64,000 nt of DNA from Gammaproteobacteria bacterium (GCA_021151625.1 JAGKWY010000048.1:1-64000); one strand, 5' to 3'; shown: positions 1 to 9,671, numbered from the stretch's first letter. Program-made: numbers and translations. Notes: generated from the letters alone by a model not told the origin.

Positions 1-64
1 CTGAACTCATCAACTGACGCTGAGCATTCAGAGAGGCGACGTTTGTGTTAATGACTAAAGCCAT
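1..64 (-). CDS. fliC: Flagellin, N-terminal fragment (gene runs off the window)
   Basis: Only the first 21 codons are inside the window, read on the minus strand from an ATG at 64. They encode MALVINTNVASLNAQRQL, the conserved start of bacterial flagellin, whose N-terminal helix packs into the filament core (D0). An AGGAG ribosome site sits at 72-76, seven bases before the ATG. A sigma-28 promoter lies about 115 bases upstream, as expected for a late (class IV) flagellar gene. The central variable domain and C-terminus are not visible, so nothing can be said about filament type or glycosylation. Confidence 0.9.
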   Translation of the reverse strand, partial: MALVINTNVASLNAQRQLMSS

Positions 65-178
65 GATGAATCTCCTGGATTAATAATCTGTTGCAGTAGT
101 TGCGAGTGGCTAACTTTGCTGCGACATGTCGGTTGATGAAGTCTGAGCACAACGGACTAATCAGCACTTCTAATCAGG

Positions 179-205
179 TTATCGACACTTCCGGGAGGAG
201 CTTTA
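179..205 (-). promoter_or_regulatory. Sigma-28 (FliA) promoter for flagellin
   Basis: On the minus strand the site has a -35 element TAAAGCTC and a -10 element GTCGATAA separated by 11 bases. This matches the FliA consensus TAAAGTTT-N11-GCCGATAA with one mismatch in the -10. It lies between the fliT-like gene and fliC and points into fliC. The 5' leader would be about 110 bases, which is common for flagellin transcripts. Confidence 0.85.
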
Positions 206-293
206 GAAATTTTTTATGGCGGGAACCAACTATTTACAACAAGAAAGGCAGGAAATTATTTCAAATGGTTATATAAAACATCAAAACGTCAAT

Positions 294-620
294 TTACCGA
301 CCGTAAGCATCCATTGCCTTGCTAGCAATTGCATGTTGACGTAAATCAGTCGCTGCCTTATCGCGATTTTCTTCAGCCAGAACAGCCAACTGCTTATTAA
401 TACCCTGAATCTCCTGGATTACGCCCGCTGCCTTAGCTTCAAGATCGGCCACCGCCAGAGACTCCAGGTATTCAGGATCATTAATAGAAAGCAAACCTTG
501 TTGACGTTGTTGAACCAGGGTTTCAAAAGATTCCCAATCGCCAGCCTGAGCGAGGGATAAAAGCGCTTGGGATTGACTCAGTGCACGTACCAGGGGATCT
601 AACAGGGGATTGGTTTCCAT
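294..620 (-). CDS. FliT-like flagellar protein (probable export chaperone)
   Basis: The product is a 108-residue, acidic, mostly helical protein with no signal peptide or membrane segment. Composition and length fit the small FliT/FliS-type chaperones that bind late flagellar subunits in the cytoplasm and deliver them to the export gate. Position supports this: it lies between flgL (HAP3) and fliC on the same strand, where Pseudomonas-like genomes carry accessory filament genes. Sequence conservation in FliT is low, so the assignment rests on size, helical pattern and neighbourhood rather than on a diagnostic motif. A strong hairpin at 687-719 separates it from flgL, so it probably has its own promoter or is read through. 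It could instead be an unrelated small helical flagellar protein. Confidence 0.55.
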   Translation of the reverse strand: METNPLLDPLVRALSQSQALLSLAQAGDWESFETLVQQRQQGLLSINDPEYLESLAVADLEAKAAGVIQEIQGINKQLAVLAEENRDKAATDLRQHAIASKAMDAYGR

Positions 621-686
621 AGAACAACTCTTTGTAATGGAATAAGGGCAGACTAACGCTATACAGCAAGATTAGCAAAAGATAAT

Positions 687-719
687 CGTTTTGGCGCGGA
701 AGTTTGCCGCGCCAAAACG
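687..719 (-). terminator. Perfect 13-bp hairpin after flgL
   Basis: Positions 687-699 and 707-719 are exact inverted repeats (13 bp, GC-rich core, 7-base loop). The hairpin falls 55 bases past the flgL stop on the minus strand. It has AAAA/TTTT inside the stem but only a short T-rich stretch beyond it, so termination may be partial. It is the likely end of the flgF-to-flgL transcript. Confidence 0.6.
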
Positions 720-774
720 AGAGTGAGAGCACATTACAAATAAGTGAGAACAAATTACTAACAGGGATAACCCG

Positions 775-2661
775 TTATAAATAAGAAAAGAGTGTCAGTT
801 GGCTCACCTTTGCAAAACTCTGGTGTGAAGCATTTAAAATCAGGGTTTGCATAGACAATTGAATGCTCGCCTCACTGACATCCACACTCTCCAAACTGGC
901 CAATACGGTTTTACTCGAGAGGGTAATATCCATATTGAGGTCTTTAGCACTTTCCAGCGTATTTGCACGCGCACCCACTTCACCTTGCACCGCCACCAGA
1001 TTGGTAATAGTGTTTTCCAGATTTGTCAGGGTTTTAGCAACCAGCTTTGCCAGCTCGGCTTTACTCTCAGGAGTATCCTGTACATTCCGCATGGCGTCCG
1101 CAAAACGTGACAACGTAGTGAGTAACCCCTGTTTATCGGTAGACTCAACAAAAAAACTATCGCCTGGTTGCACCAATAAACCACGAGTGGATGAAGTTCC
1201 TGTTCCTTGAGTTCGCAAGCCTGTCACATCATCCAAAAATGTATTACCACCTTTAATGGTAACTTTGGCATTGGAGTTGGAAATAATTCCCTGATCAGTA
1301 ACCGTTAATCCCAAACGTGCTAATTGTGCAGCGTTGGCAGGATTATTAAATGCATTTGCCAAATCGGTTGCGTTAGTAATATTTTGATTAAAAGTGATTG
1401 ATTCCGTTTTGCCATTAACTTCTAACTGAAACGTTAAAGGCGCAACACTAAAATCGTGTGGCGAAGAAAATGTAAATGGCAAATTAACCGACGTAGTTCC
1501 CGCGCCCTGGGTTGAAAACCCCAATGCAGTATCTGTATTTACAGTACCGCTATTAATATTAATATTTTGTCCACTCGCGGAATGAAAGCCGGTAGCATCA
1601 ACAGTAATGCCCAAATTAGCCAGTTTGTCCGCATTGCTATTGGGTGCCCCCACTACACTATTAAATGCCGCTGCCAAATCAGTGGCGTTAGTAACATTTT
1701 GATCAAGCAAAAGCGTTTCCGTTTTCCCCCCCACTGAGATAGAAATATTAGTTGGGGTCAGGGAGAAATCGAACGCGCCCACAGCACCAAAATTTAAATC
1801 TGCGGCTATGGCAGCTTCACCCGGGTATGGATTACCTAATACCTGAAAACGTGCACCAGCCACTTCAATATCTACACCAGCCACGTAGGGCTGATCTACC
1901 AGTAACTGTTTACCGTTAGATTTTTGAGTAACCGTATAATTAATGGCTGATGCCGTTTTGCTAAAGGTCACGATCATGTCGTCAGGATAAAGTTTGTCGA
2001 ACTCTGCCTGATCAAACACTTGCCCTACTGTGATAATTGCCGGCGGATTGGCTTTGTTTGCAGCACTCGCCGACGTATTAAAGGTGTTGTGACCGCTGGG
2101 AATATCGACAAATGCCTTTTTTCCGGAATCGCTAACCGCAACGCTCACCGATGCTGATGCCTGCAAGCGCAATTGTCCTTCATCACCCAAATAATTAAAG
2201 TTACCACCACCGTCACCCACAAAGGGTTTGGTACTACTTTGGTATCCAGCAAAAATATATTGCCCGGAAGCATTGCGGGTATTTTGTAAATTTAATAGTT
2301 CTTGAAGACGAGTTTCCACTTCTGCCGCTAATGCATCATAGTTGGATGCTGTCATTACCGCCGTGTTACCCGCGTAAACCGCTTGCTCGCGCATGCGGTG
2401 CACAAGGTCGACAATGCTTTGTAGGTTAGTTTCTTCCAGATTTAAACTGTTTTCCGCCACATCAATATTTTTCTTGTACTGTTCTGTGCGCGCCAGTTCC
2501 AGATTTAATTGCAAAATAGTAGCCGCTGCCACCGGATCATCAGCCGGTGTAAGCACGCGCTTGCCAGTGGCAATTTGCTCCTGGGTTTTGGTGATAGCCG
2601 CTTGCGCCTGGCCAATTCCAAGGTTGGCAATATTATAAATCTGGGTGGTAGATACGCGCAT
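775..2661 (-). CDS. flgL: Flagellar hook-filament junction protein FlgL (HAP3), enlarged
   Basis: FlgL is the second junction protein between hook and filament and is secreted by the flagellar export apparatus. The start was placed at the ATG giving MRVSTTQIYNIANLGI, the usual FlgL/flagellin-like beginning; the frame stays open 25 codons further upstream but that part is not conserved. The N-terminal D0/D1 helices include ATGKRVLTPADDPVAAATIL, and the C-terminal helix ends near ASIQLSMQTLILNASHQSF. At 628 residues it is far longer than usual (about 300-420). The extra length includes two similar blocks (about residues 295-388 and 400-489), each with a GKTE(S/T)-x-x-x-(D/N)QN(V/I)TNATDLA core resembling the flagellin IN motif. 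It is the last gene of the flgF operon. Confidence 0.95.
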   Translation of the reverse strand: MRVSTTQIYNIANLGIGQAQAAITKTQEQIATGKRVLTPADDPVAAATILQLNLELARTEQYKKNIDVAENSLNLEETNLQSIVDLVHRMREQAVYAGNTAVMTASNYDALAAEVETRLQELLNLQNTRNASGQYIFAGYQSSTKPFVGDGGGNFNYLGDEGQLRLQASASVSVAVSDSGKKAFVDIPSGHNTFNTSASAANKANPPAIITVGQVFDQAEFDKLYPDDMIVTFSKTASAINYTVTQKSNGKQLLVDQPYVAGVDIEVAGARFQVLGNPYPGEAAIAADLNFGAVGAFDFSLTPTNISISVGGKTETLLLDQNVTNATDLAAAFNSVVGAPNSNADKLANLGITVDATGFHSASGQNININSGTVNTDTALGFSTQGAGTTSVNLPFTFSSPHDFSVAPLTFQLEVNGKTESITFNQNITNATDLANAFNNPANAAQLARLGLTVTDQGIISNSNAKVTIKGGNTFLDDVTGLRTQGTGTSSTRGLLVQPGDSFFVESTDKQGLLTTLSRFADAMRNVQDTPESKAELAKLVAKTLTNLENTITNLVAVQGEVGARANTLESAKDLNMDITLSSKTVLASLESVDVSEASIQLSMQTLILNASHQSFAKVSQLTLFSYL

Positions 2662-2845
2662 AATGAAATCCTCTGTTCCGGCAAAAAAGCGGCAATAACT
2701 TGCCAGTATCTTGCTGATGGGATATTCAACGCACAAAGCGTTCCAACTATTTAAGCGTTAGCAGAAACTTACTCAGCGGATAAATTAAGGTGGAAGTTTT
2801 AGGCGGTAATGAATTGCGGATTTTGGCAATTGCAAATCATAAGAA

Positions 2846-2869
2846 GCTGTATCCTATGCAGGGTACAGC
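2846..2869 (-). terminator. Weak hairpin between flgK and flgL
   Basis: GCTGTATCC (2846-2854) and GGGTACAGC (2861-2869) form a 9-bp stem with one G-U pair and a 6-base loop. It lies just past the flgK stop on the minus strand and is followed by only two or three T residues. It may attenuate transcription or protect the flgK mRNA end. No sigma-28 or sigma-54 site was found in the 220-base flgK-flgL gap. Confidence 0.3.
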
Positions 2870-2883
2870 CTGTCTATAAATAA

Positions 2884-5691
2884 TTAGAGTGAGTTTAATA
2901 GGGTATCAAACAATTCACGTGCGACCGAAATTACCTGGGCATTGGCTTGGTAGAGCTGTTGAAATTTAATCAAATCCGCCGCCTCTTCATCCAGGTTAAC
3001 ACCGGAAATTCCCTCGCGCATGGTTTGGGTTTGCTCAAGCAAACTTTTACTGGCTTCGGTATTTATTTTCGACAGATTACTTTTAGTTCCAACCTCCTCC
3101 ACCATTTTTGCGTAACCATCGGCAAAACTCAGACTGCCGTCTTGCAAGGTTTTAGCGGATTCCAATGCGGTCATTGCCAATGCATTGCGGTTATCATTAC
3201 TGCCGTTGGTATTAAAACCTACGGTAAAAACATCGCCAGCCTTGGGCTGGCCACTAACAGCCACTTGATAACCAATAAATGAAGACGCCGCAAAACCAGG
3301 CAGACTACTGTCACCAAACAAGGGGCTATTGGTTGGCGAGGTTTGCAAACTAATTCCATTCGCCATAGTGATATCAATACGGCCACCGACAGTAACAGTA
3401 CTTTGCTCAACAGTACCTACAGTAAGTGGATCATCCTGCCCGACCAAACGCACATTGGGGTTGCCACTGCCATCATTTACATCTATAGAATTCACACCGG
3501 CATTGGATGCAGACAAACGTATATCCAGATTCACACCAGATGATGCCACTAACCGCAACTCAGGAGCGCCAGTGATAGGGTTATTTGCACTCTGGGCACG
3601 AATTCCCAATGCTTTTAAATTTTCATTGGAATTAATTCGTTCAGCCAAATAGTCATTGAATTCTGACTCACTCACATTGGGGTTGGGCACATCAGATGCG
3701 AAAGCACTATTGGAAAAATTGTATTCCAATAAATTTTCACCGTTGACTGATAGCTGCAAAGGCGGTGCATAGGTAGTAGTGTCGAAATTAATATCGGTAA
3801 TTGTTGCTGCCGTATAAGCATTAGCTGACACTCCCGATAAGGCACTAATTTGTGCAGCGGTTTGCGCAGCAGATGCACCCGGTGTAGTAGTAATGGTTTT
3901 ATTGGTGATAGCACCCGTTTCCGGATCGCGAATAGTAAACCGCAATTGTTCAGCCAAATAGCCATTGGATTGCGGCAAGCTGGCAGCAGTCATAGGACCA
4001 GGCAAATCCGGTGGCTCGGTCGCAATTTGCGATAAACGGCCAGGGGGAAGCCCTACTCGCTCACCTCTGCCAGTCACACGGGTTTCCCCAATATCGGAGG
4101 TAAAAATATTATTGCTGGAGCCCGGAATAAATGTTTGGTCACGCATGGCCGGTACCAAATCCTTGGGATTCGCCGGATCAGTATTGTCCAAAACATCGTA
4201 GGTAGTTTCCGAAGTAAAGCGAATAATAACAGGAGGCGTTAAGGTGCCCGGTTTACTAAATGCGGGCAAGCGGTTGCCGTTTACATCTACCAGGCTCAAC
4301 ACTTCACCCGCGCTAATTAAACCGCTCCCCGAGTTGCTGGTATTACCTGCAGTGCGAATGGGCGCCGCAAAGGCCAAATCTTCTGGTCGTTGAATTTCCG
4401 CGTGAATACTTTCAGCACCGCGTTTTGTTGGTTGAATAGTAAAAGTATCGCCGCCCTGAAAAGAACCGCTGGTTAGATTAACGGTAATGCCATCAAACGA
4501 AATTTCTGTTGGATATACACCGGTTAAGGTTCCCTGATCGATAACACTTTTATCAGAGAGACGGGTAATTAAATAGTTGCTGCTACCGGGAAGAATCTCA
4601 AAGCGGTAATCACTGGTTGTGAGTTTATTAACATCATCAATCGTCACCGATATAACGCGGTCATCGGGCGACGCATTTGCTCCATGCAGTACTCGGCTTG
4701 CTGTCAATGCCGGGTCATTAATATCGCCAAACATACGTTGACCGTAATCGCCATCCAAATCAATACCGCGTTGCTGCTGGGTATTAAATTGATCAGCCAT
4801 CGCCAGCGCAATTCGACCCAGCTCGTTCATTGATGGATATAAAACCTGATCGCGAAAGCTCAGCAAGCCACCTAATTGGCCGCCAGATATTTGTCCGGTG
4901 ATATCGCTAGATACACCATTGCTTTTGATCTGGATTTTGCCGTCATTGGTGACGTTGAAAGAACTCACCTGCACACCAACCACTAAGGGCTGACCATTGC
5001 CAATAAACACATTAAGGTCACCGTCGTCCTGTTTCACTACTTGCAAGGAAACCAACTCAGACAACTGGCGCAAAGCTTCGTCGCGTTTATCCATTAAATC
5101 ATTAGGCTCATTGCCATTTCCAGATGCACGCTTATCTGCGATTGCCTGATTTAAGGTCGCAATGGATTTCGCCAACGAATTCATTTGTGACGTAACTGTA
5201 CCTAATTCGCGATTGACACTCTTTTCAATGTCGTCCATGCGCTGATACAGGTTATTAAAACGAATGCTTAAACTTTCAGCTTCAGTCACGATTAATTGAC
5301 GGCCAGGTGTTGATGCCGGATCATTGGCACCATTTTGCATAGCCGCAAAAAAAGTTTGTAATGAACCAGTAAGCCCTGTACTGATATCGGCAAATAATTT
5401 ATCGACCTTGCCGATATTGGTGTTGTATTTATTTAATTGATTGTAGGTGGAGGTATCCAAACGCATTTGTGCGGTGACGAACTCATTGACCACGCGCTCA
5501 ATCGACGTAGTATTTACACCAGAACCGATGAAACCCGCTGCGCCAATATTTTGTTCAGGGCGCGTTGCATAATTAACTTCCTGACGGCTGTAACCTGCAG
5601 TATTAGCATTGGAAATATTGTGCCCGGCGGTACGCAACGCGTTTTGACTAGCCTGCAAACCGGAAATGGCGTTAGAGAGAATACCGGACAT
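2884..5691 (-). CDS. flgK: Flagellar hook-associated protein FlgK (HAP1), enlarged
   Basis: FlgK forms the first ring of the hook-filament junction. The N-terminus, MSGILSNAISGLQASQNALR followed by the rod/hook signature around HNISNANTAGYSRQEV, is diagnostic. The C-terminus, with GVNLDEEAADLIKFQQLYQA, matches the conserved D0 helix. The protein has 935 residues against about 550-680 in most gammaproteobacteria. The surplus lies in the centre: about residues 580-805 resemble a stretch of FlgE in this same locus (a GASA..TA motif, a GVSA motif, an LSVNG strand and an ITMANGISLQ motif). The ATG at 5691 lies four bases after the flgJ stop, indicating coupled translation within flgFGHIJKL. Confidence 0.95.
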   Translation of the reverse strand: MSGILSNAISGLQASQNALRTAGHNISNANTAGYSRQEVNYATRPEQNIGAAGFIGSGVNTTSIERVVNEFVTAQMRLDTSTYNQLNKYNTNIGKVDKLFADISTGLTGSLQTFFAAMQNGANDPASTPGRQLIVTEAESLSIRFNNLYQRMDDIEKSVNRELGTVTSQMNSLAKSIATLNQAIADKRASGNGNEPNDLMDKRDEALRQLSELVSLQVVKQDDGDLNVFIGNGQPLVVGVQVSSFNVTNDGKIQIKSNGVSSDITGQISGGQLGGLLSFRDQVLYPSMNELGRIALAMADQFNTQQQRGIDLDGDYGQRMFGDINDPALTASRVLHGANASPDDRVISVTIDDVNKLTTSDYRFEILPGSSNYLITRLSDKSVIDQGTLTGVYPTEISFDGITVNLTSGSFQGGDTFTIQPTKRGAESIHAEIQRPEDLAFAAPIRTAGNTSNSGSGLISAGEVLSLVDVNGNRLPAFSKPGTLTPPVIIRFTSETTYDVLDNTDPANPKDLVPAMRDQTFIPGSSNNIFTSDIGETRVTGRGERVGLPPGRLSQIATEPPDLPGPMTAASLPQSNGYLAEQLRFTIRDPETGAITNKTITTTPGASAAQTAAQISALSGVSANAYTAATITDINFDTTTYAPPLQLSVNGENLLEYNFSNSAFASDVPNPNVSESEFNDYLAERINSNENLKALGIRAQSANNPITGAPELRLVASSGVNLDIRLSASNAGVNSIDVNDGSGNPNVRLVGQDDPLTVGTVEQSTVTVGGRIDITMANGISLQTSPTNSPLFGDSSLPGFAASSFIGYQVAVSGQPKAGDVFTVGFNTNGSNDNRNALAMTALESAKTLQDGSLSFADGYAKMVEEVGTKSNLSKINTEASKSLLEQTQTMREGISGVNLDEEAADLIKFQQLYQANAQVISVARELFDTLLNSL

Positions 5692-5695
5692 AGGA

Positions 5696-6925
5696 TTACT
5701 CCACTAATTTCCGGCCAGCAGTGGCCGCGTTGGAAATAAACGATTGCGCTGTTTGGGCCAATTCGCCAATCGAACGAATTGCATCGGAATTTAACAGGCT
5801 CTTGATTTTCTTAGCGTACAGAGGATCAGTTGCATAACCGGCAGACTGCAGTGCCTCCGCATAGGCAGATGAATTTTTACCTGCCTCCAGCGCTTCCTGA
5901 TAGCGCGGATTGTTTTTCATTAACCTCACATAATCAGAAAAGCTATCTGCGTAATCACTATACTTGCGAAAATCTGCTTTTTCGCTTGCAGCAATGCCAT
6001 CACGATACTCAAGCGTCGCGATATTGACCTTGTCGCCATCCCAGCCGCTATTGGCTTTAATGTTGAACAGATTGAAGCTGTTATTACCTTTTTGGTCGTG
6101 AATAACGTGTTTACCCCACCCCGTTTCCAAAGCAACCTGGGCAATTAATACATCCGGGTTAATTTGTAGTTCCGCCGCTGCTTTTTCTGCATGCGGTTTA
6201 ATCATCATGACAAAATTTTCCTGACTTTCGCTGATACTGGTTTTTTGCCCGCTACGTGAACTAATAGTTTGCGGCTTGCTCAACAAGGCAGGAATATAGG
6301 CAGAATTTAAAACGCTGTAATCTTGTCGCACAGCTTGATCTTGCTCAGTATTCATCAACTGATCACTGCTGTTATCGCTCATACGCATAAAATCAACGAC
6401 CCAGGCATTCAGGTTTTCAAGGTCGTTAGCAAATACTTCGCCGTTCTCTGCAGTATTCCCTGCATTGCCATTTTCCACACCAGAATGCTTATGCGTTACC
6501 GTCGCAGGCAATTCACCCATATCACTAACAGAGGTGTTGTTTGTAGAAAAATTGTCTGTAGATAAATTGTTAGCATCCGCTTTCATACTGCCACCATAGG
6601 CCTGCAGCATTTGTTTGTAAAAATGATCCGCCAAACCTATACCGCGACCACTGGTGAGATTTAATACCATCTGTTGATCGAGCATATCGCGATGAAAACG
6701 TGTAGTGCTGCTGTCAAAATAATTGCCTTGCGAAAAAACATCATTCGCTTCGCGCATGGTTTTCAGCATTTGCTGTACAAACATAGCTTCAAATTTTTTG
6801 GCAATCTCTTGCAATGCCTGTGGATCTTTGGCGCGCCCCATGGCCTTGACCGAGTCAAGGGAATTCGCATCAAGATAGGTATCCTGAACTTGCGGAGTTT
6901 TTACGCCAGTATCGACAGTTAACAT
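5696..6925 (-). CDS. flgJ: Flagellar rod assembly protein / peptidoglycan hydrolase FlgJ
   Basis: FlgJ caps the growing rod in the periplasm and cuts peptidoglycan so that the rod can pass. The N-terminal rod-binding domain (about residues 30-125) contains IAKKFEAMFVQQMLKTMREA. A low-complexity linker (about 125-235) follows. The C-terminal glucosaminidase domain (about 235-405) contains VLIAQVALETGWGKHV with the catalytic Glu and the NSFNLFNIKA motif of the GH73-like family. At 409 residues it is a normal two-domain FlgJ. There is no cleavable signal peptide, as expected for a protein sent through the flagellar exporter. Its ATG abuts the flgI stop codon directly. Confidence 0.95.
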   Translation of the reverse strand: MLTVDTGVKTPQVQDTYLDANSLDSVKAMGRAKDPQALQEIAKKFEAMFVQQMLKTMREANDVFSQGNYFDSSTTRFHRDMLDQQMVLNLTSGRGIGLADHFYKQMLQAYGGSMKADANNLSTDNFSTNNTSVSDMGELPATVTHKHSGVENGNAGNTAENGEVFANDLENLNAWVVDFMRMSDNSSDQLMNTEQDQAVRQDYSVLNSAYIPALLSKPQTISSRSGQKTSISESQENFVMMIKPHAEKAAAELQINPDVLIAQVALETGWGKHVIHDQKGNNSFNLFNIKANSGWDGDKVNIATLEYRDGIAASEKADFRKYSDYADSFSDYVRLMKNNPRYQEALEAGKNSSAYAEALQSAGYATDPLYAKKIKSLLNSDAIRSIGELAQTAQSFISNAATAGRKLVE

Positions 6926-8029
6926 TTAGATCACCACCAATTCTGCTTTGAGTGCACCTGATTCTTTCAGCGCTTCCAGAATCGCCATTAAGTCGCTGGG
7001 CGATGCACCTACGTTGTTGACTGATTTCACTATGTCATCCAGGTTGGCACCCGGTGCGAATTTGAACATGGGATTAGTTTCTTCATCAGCCTGTACATTA
7101 CTGCTTGGTACCACAACGGTTTGCCCACCAGCCAATGCATTAGGTTGGCTAACAGTCAAACTCTCGGCGACTGAAACAGTAAGGCTGCCGTGGGTAACTG
7201 CAACCGGAGAAACACGCACATTTTTTCCCACCACGATAGTGCCAGTGCGTGAATTGATAATAACCTTGGCAACCTCTTCACCAGGAGTTACCTCAATATT
7301 CTCCAGCATGGAAATAAAATCCACTCGCTGGGCAGGGTTTGCTGGCGAACTCACCATAATGGAAACGGCATCCAGCGGGCGCGCTACATCTGGCCCTAAC
7401 ATCGCATTAATACTTTTTGCCAATTGATTAGCAGTGGTGAAATCAGCGCGATGTAAATTAAATACAATCGGCTGGCCTCCAGCAAAATTGGTTTCCACCA
7501 TACGTTCTACAGTTGCGCCACTGGGAATACGGCCCGCACTGGGAATGTTTACTGTGATTTTTGAACCGTCATTACCTGATGCACTTAAACCACCAACCAC
7601 CAGATTACCTTGGGCAACAGCGTAGACTTTTCCATCCAGGCCTTTTAGCGGTGTCATTAATAAACTGCCGCCGCGCAAACTTTTGGCGTTACTGATCGAG
7701 GAAACTGTTACGTCAATGGTTTGACCTGGTTTGGCAAATGCGGGCAATTCGGCTTGAATCATTACTGCAGCGACGTTTTTCATTTGCATACGCGCACCTT
7801 CCGGTACCGTAATGCCAAATTGTTTCAACATGGAATTAAATGACTGCACGGTAAATGGCGATTGCGTTGTTTGGTCACCAGTGCCATCCAACCCCACCAC
7901 CAAACCATAGCCAACCAACTGGTTGGCACGCACACCGGCAACACTGGCGATATCCTTAATGCGTTCGGCTTGCGCAGCGGTACTCGCCCACATGAATACA
8001 CCGATTACCAACCAACAAAAATTACGCAT
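6926..8029 (-). CDS. flgI: Flagellar P-ring protein FlgI
   Basis: FlgI forms the periplasmic P-ring around the rod. The chosen start (ATG at 8029) gives MRNFCWLVIGVFMWASTAAQA, a clean Sec signal peptide cleaved after AQA. The frame is open five codons further upstream, but that would spoil the peptide, and a GAGG ribosome site precedes 8029. The mature part begins ERIKDIASVAGVRANQLVGY and continues with GLVVGLDGTGDQT, both FlgI signatures. The C-terminus ends with the ILEALKESGALKAELVVI helix. The 367-residue length is normal. The stop codon touches the flgJ start. Confidence 0.97.
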   Translation of the reverse strand: MRNFCWLVIGVFMWASTAAQAERIKDIASVAGVRANQLVGYGLVVGLDGTGDQTTQSPFTVQSFNSMLKQFGITVPEGARMQMKNVAAVMIQAELPAFAKPGQTIDVTVSSISNAKSLRGGSLLMTPLKGLDGKVYAVAQGNLVVGGLSASGNDGSKITVNIPSAGRIPSGATVERMVETNFAGGQPIVFNLHRADFTTANQLAKSINAMLGPDVARPLDAVSIMVSSPANPAQRVDFISMLENIEVTPGEEVAKVIINSRTGTIVVGKNVRVSPVAVTHGSLTVSVAESLTVSQPNALAGGQTVVVPSSNVQADEETNPMFKFAPGANLDDIVKSVNNVGASPSDLMAILEALKESGALKAELVVI

Positions 8030-8095
8030 AAAAACCTCGACCAAAACATTACTTGCATAAAAACGACAAACTGCGTTAGCGCGCTAAAAGCAAAA

Positions 8096-8821
8096 TCAAA
8101 GCGGCCATAAGTCACTATTAAAAAAGCGCGACAACCAACCCATTTGTTGCGTGCTGGCGAGTTCGCCCGTACCACTGTAAGAAATTTTGGCATTGGCTAA
8201 ACGGGTGGAAACAATGGTGTTGTCCGGCGCAATATCTTCCGGGCGCACAATGCCGCTAATGCGAATAAATTCATCACCGCGATTTAGGGTAATCCACTTT
8301 TCACCACGCACAATTAAATTGCCATTAGGCAGAATCTCCGCCACAGTCACGGTGATATTGCCTTGCAAGCTATTGCTCTGGTCGGCATCGGCACTGCCAT
8401 CAAAGGTGCGGTCCTGCTCCATAGTCGTAGTTAGCTCGTTGCCCTTAATAGTTGGGTTAACTCCCAACAAAGGCCCTGCATTAAAATTCACACCACTTTT
8501 TTTACCAGTCGTTACGCCGGACGACTTTCTGGAAACAGTACGCTCACTCAAAGTCACAGTAATTACATCGCCCACAAAATGTGCCTTGCGATCATCAAAT
8601 AAATTCATGCCATAGGCATCCTGATACAAAGATCCTTCCGTGCGCTGGGGCACCGGCATATTGGCCGCAATAGTCGGTGCGTAAGCAGGATCATCTGCCA
8701 TTGGCTTCCTGTTAGCACAACCCGTCAGCACAATAATGGCGATAACAAGGCTGGTGTATTTAACGATCGCGAAAGCAAGTTTCCGGACCATGACGTGTAC
8801 TCGACTAAAAATATTAAACAT
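8096..8821 (-). CDS. flgH: Flagellar L-ring lipoprotein FlgH
   Basis: FlgH forms the outer-membrane L-ring. A lipobox (VLTGC) follows a hydrophobic stretch, so the protein is a lipoprotein anchored in the outer membrane. FlgH signatures include GSLYQDAYGMNLFDDRKAH, VGDVITVTLSERT and the C-terminal STRLANAKISYSGTGELA. Two starts are possible: ATG at 8821, overlapping the region of the flgG stop, and ATG at 8791, which gives a more typical short signal peptide (MVRKLAFAIVKYTS then the hydrophobic core). Neither has a strong ribosome site. Length (about 231-241 residues) is normal. Confidence 0.95.
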   Translation of the reverse strand: MFNIFSRVHVMVRKLAFAIVKYTSLVIAIIVLTGCANRKPMADDPAYAPTIAANMPVPQRTEGSLYQDAYGMNLFDDRKAHFVGDVITVTLSERTVSRKSSGVTTGKKSGVNFNAGPLLGVNPTIKGNELTTTMEQDRTFDGSADADQSNSLQGNITVTVAEILPNGNLIVRGEKWITLNRGDEFIRISGIVRPEDIAPDNTIVSTRLANAKISYSGTGELASTQQMGWLSRFFNSDLWPL

Positions 8822-8824
8822 CAA

Positions 8825-9610
8825 TTAAAGATTTTGAGTAATAAACTGCAGCATTTGATCTGCAGTGGAAACCACTTTGGAATTCATTTCATAAGCGCGC
8901 TGTGTGGTAATCATATTCACCATTTCTTCCACGATATCCACGTTGGAATTTTCCAACATACCCTGTTTGATCACACCCATGCCATTCTCACCAGGAGTAC
9001 CTTGCACCGGGTTGCCACTGGCTACAGTTTCCACAAACAAATTGCCGCCGATGGGTTGCAGGCCTGAGTGATTAACAAAATCCACCATGGTGATAGTGCC
9101 CAGTTGCTGCGGCTCCACCTGGCCATTGGTGTAGCCATTAACAGTACCGTCTGTACCTATGGTGACTTTGTTGGTTCCTTCTGGAATAACAATCGCCGGC
9201 TCGAGCAGTAAACCATCAGCATTTACAACCTGCCCTTCACCGTTAATTTGCAATTGGCCATTGCGCGAATAAACAATGCTGCCGTCGGGCTGCAAAAATT
9301 GCAGGAAGCCGTGACCATCAATCGCAATATCGAGCGACTGATCAGTCACTTGTAAATTGCCCTGGGTAAACTCTTTTTGTGTGGCCACTACACGGACACC
9401 TGCACCCAATTGCAAACCGGATGGCAATTCTGTGTCTTGTGTTTGTTGGGCTCCGGGTTGACGCTGGTTTTGGTACAACAAATCTTCAAAAATCGCGCGA
9501 TCGCGCTTGTAACCAATAGTGCTGGTGTTTGCCAGGTTATTGGAAATAGTAGTGAGCTGGCGATCCTGTGCTGACAATCCGGTTTTACTGACATAGAGCG
9601 CGGCATGCAT
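8825..9610 (-). CDS. flgG: Flagellar distal rod protein FlgG
   Basis: FlgG builds the distal rod. The protein has 261 residues, the family norm. The N-terminal rod signature LTTISNNLANTSTIGYKRDR and the C-terminal EEMVNMITTQRAYEMNSKVV are clear, as is the central DIAIDGHGFLQF motif of the FlgE/F/G family. It is secreted through the flagellar exporter without a cleaved signal. It lies between flgF (61 bases upstream) and flgH, as in Pseudomonas and enterobacteria. Confidence 0.97.
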   Translation of the reverse strand: MHAALYVSKTGLSAQDRQLTTISNNLANTSTIGYKRDRAIFEDLLYQNQRQPGAQQTQDTELPSGLQLGAGVRVVATQKEFTQGNLQVTDQSLDIAIDGHGFLQFLQPDGSIVYSRNGQLQINGEGQVVNADGLLLEPAIVIPEGTNKVTIGTDGTVNGYTNGQVEPQQLGTITMVDFVNHSGLQPIGGNLFVETVASGNPVQGTPGENGMGVIKQGMLENSNVDIVEEMVNMITTQRAYEMNSKVVSTADQMLQFITQNL

Positions 9611-9671
9611 GATCTTTTCCTCGAGTTAACTACGCACAACAATTATCATTGAAAAAATTGCGCATAAAAAT

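Noticed and set aside
2740..2795. Sigma-28-like pair (TAAG and GCGGATAA) between flgL and flgK
   Set aside because: Wrong strand for flgL and the spacer is about 20 bases instead of the required 15 to 16.
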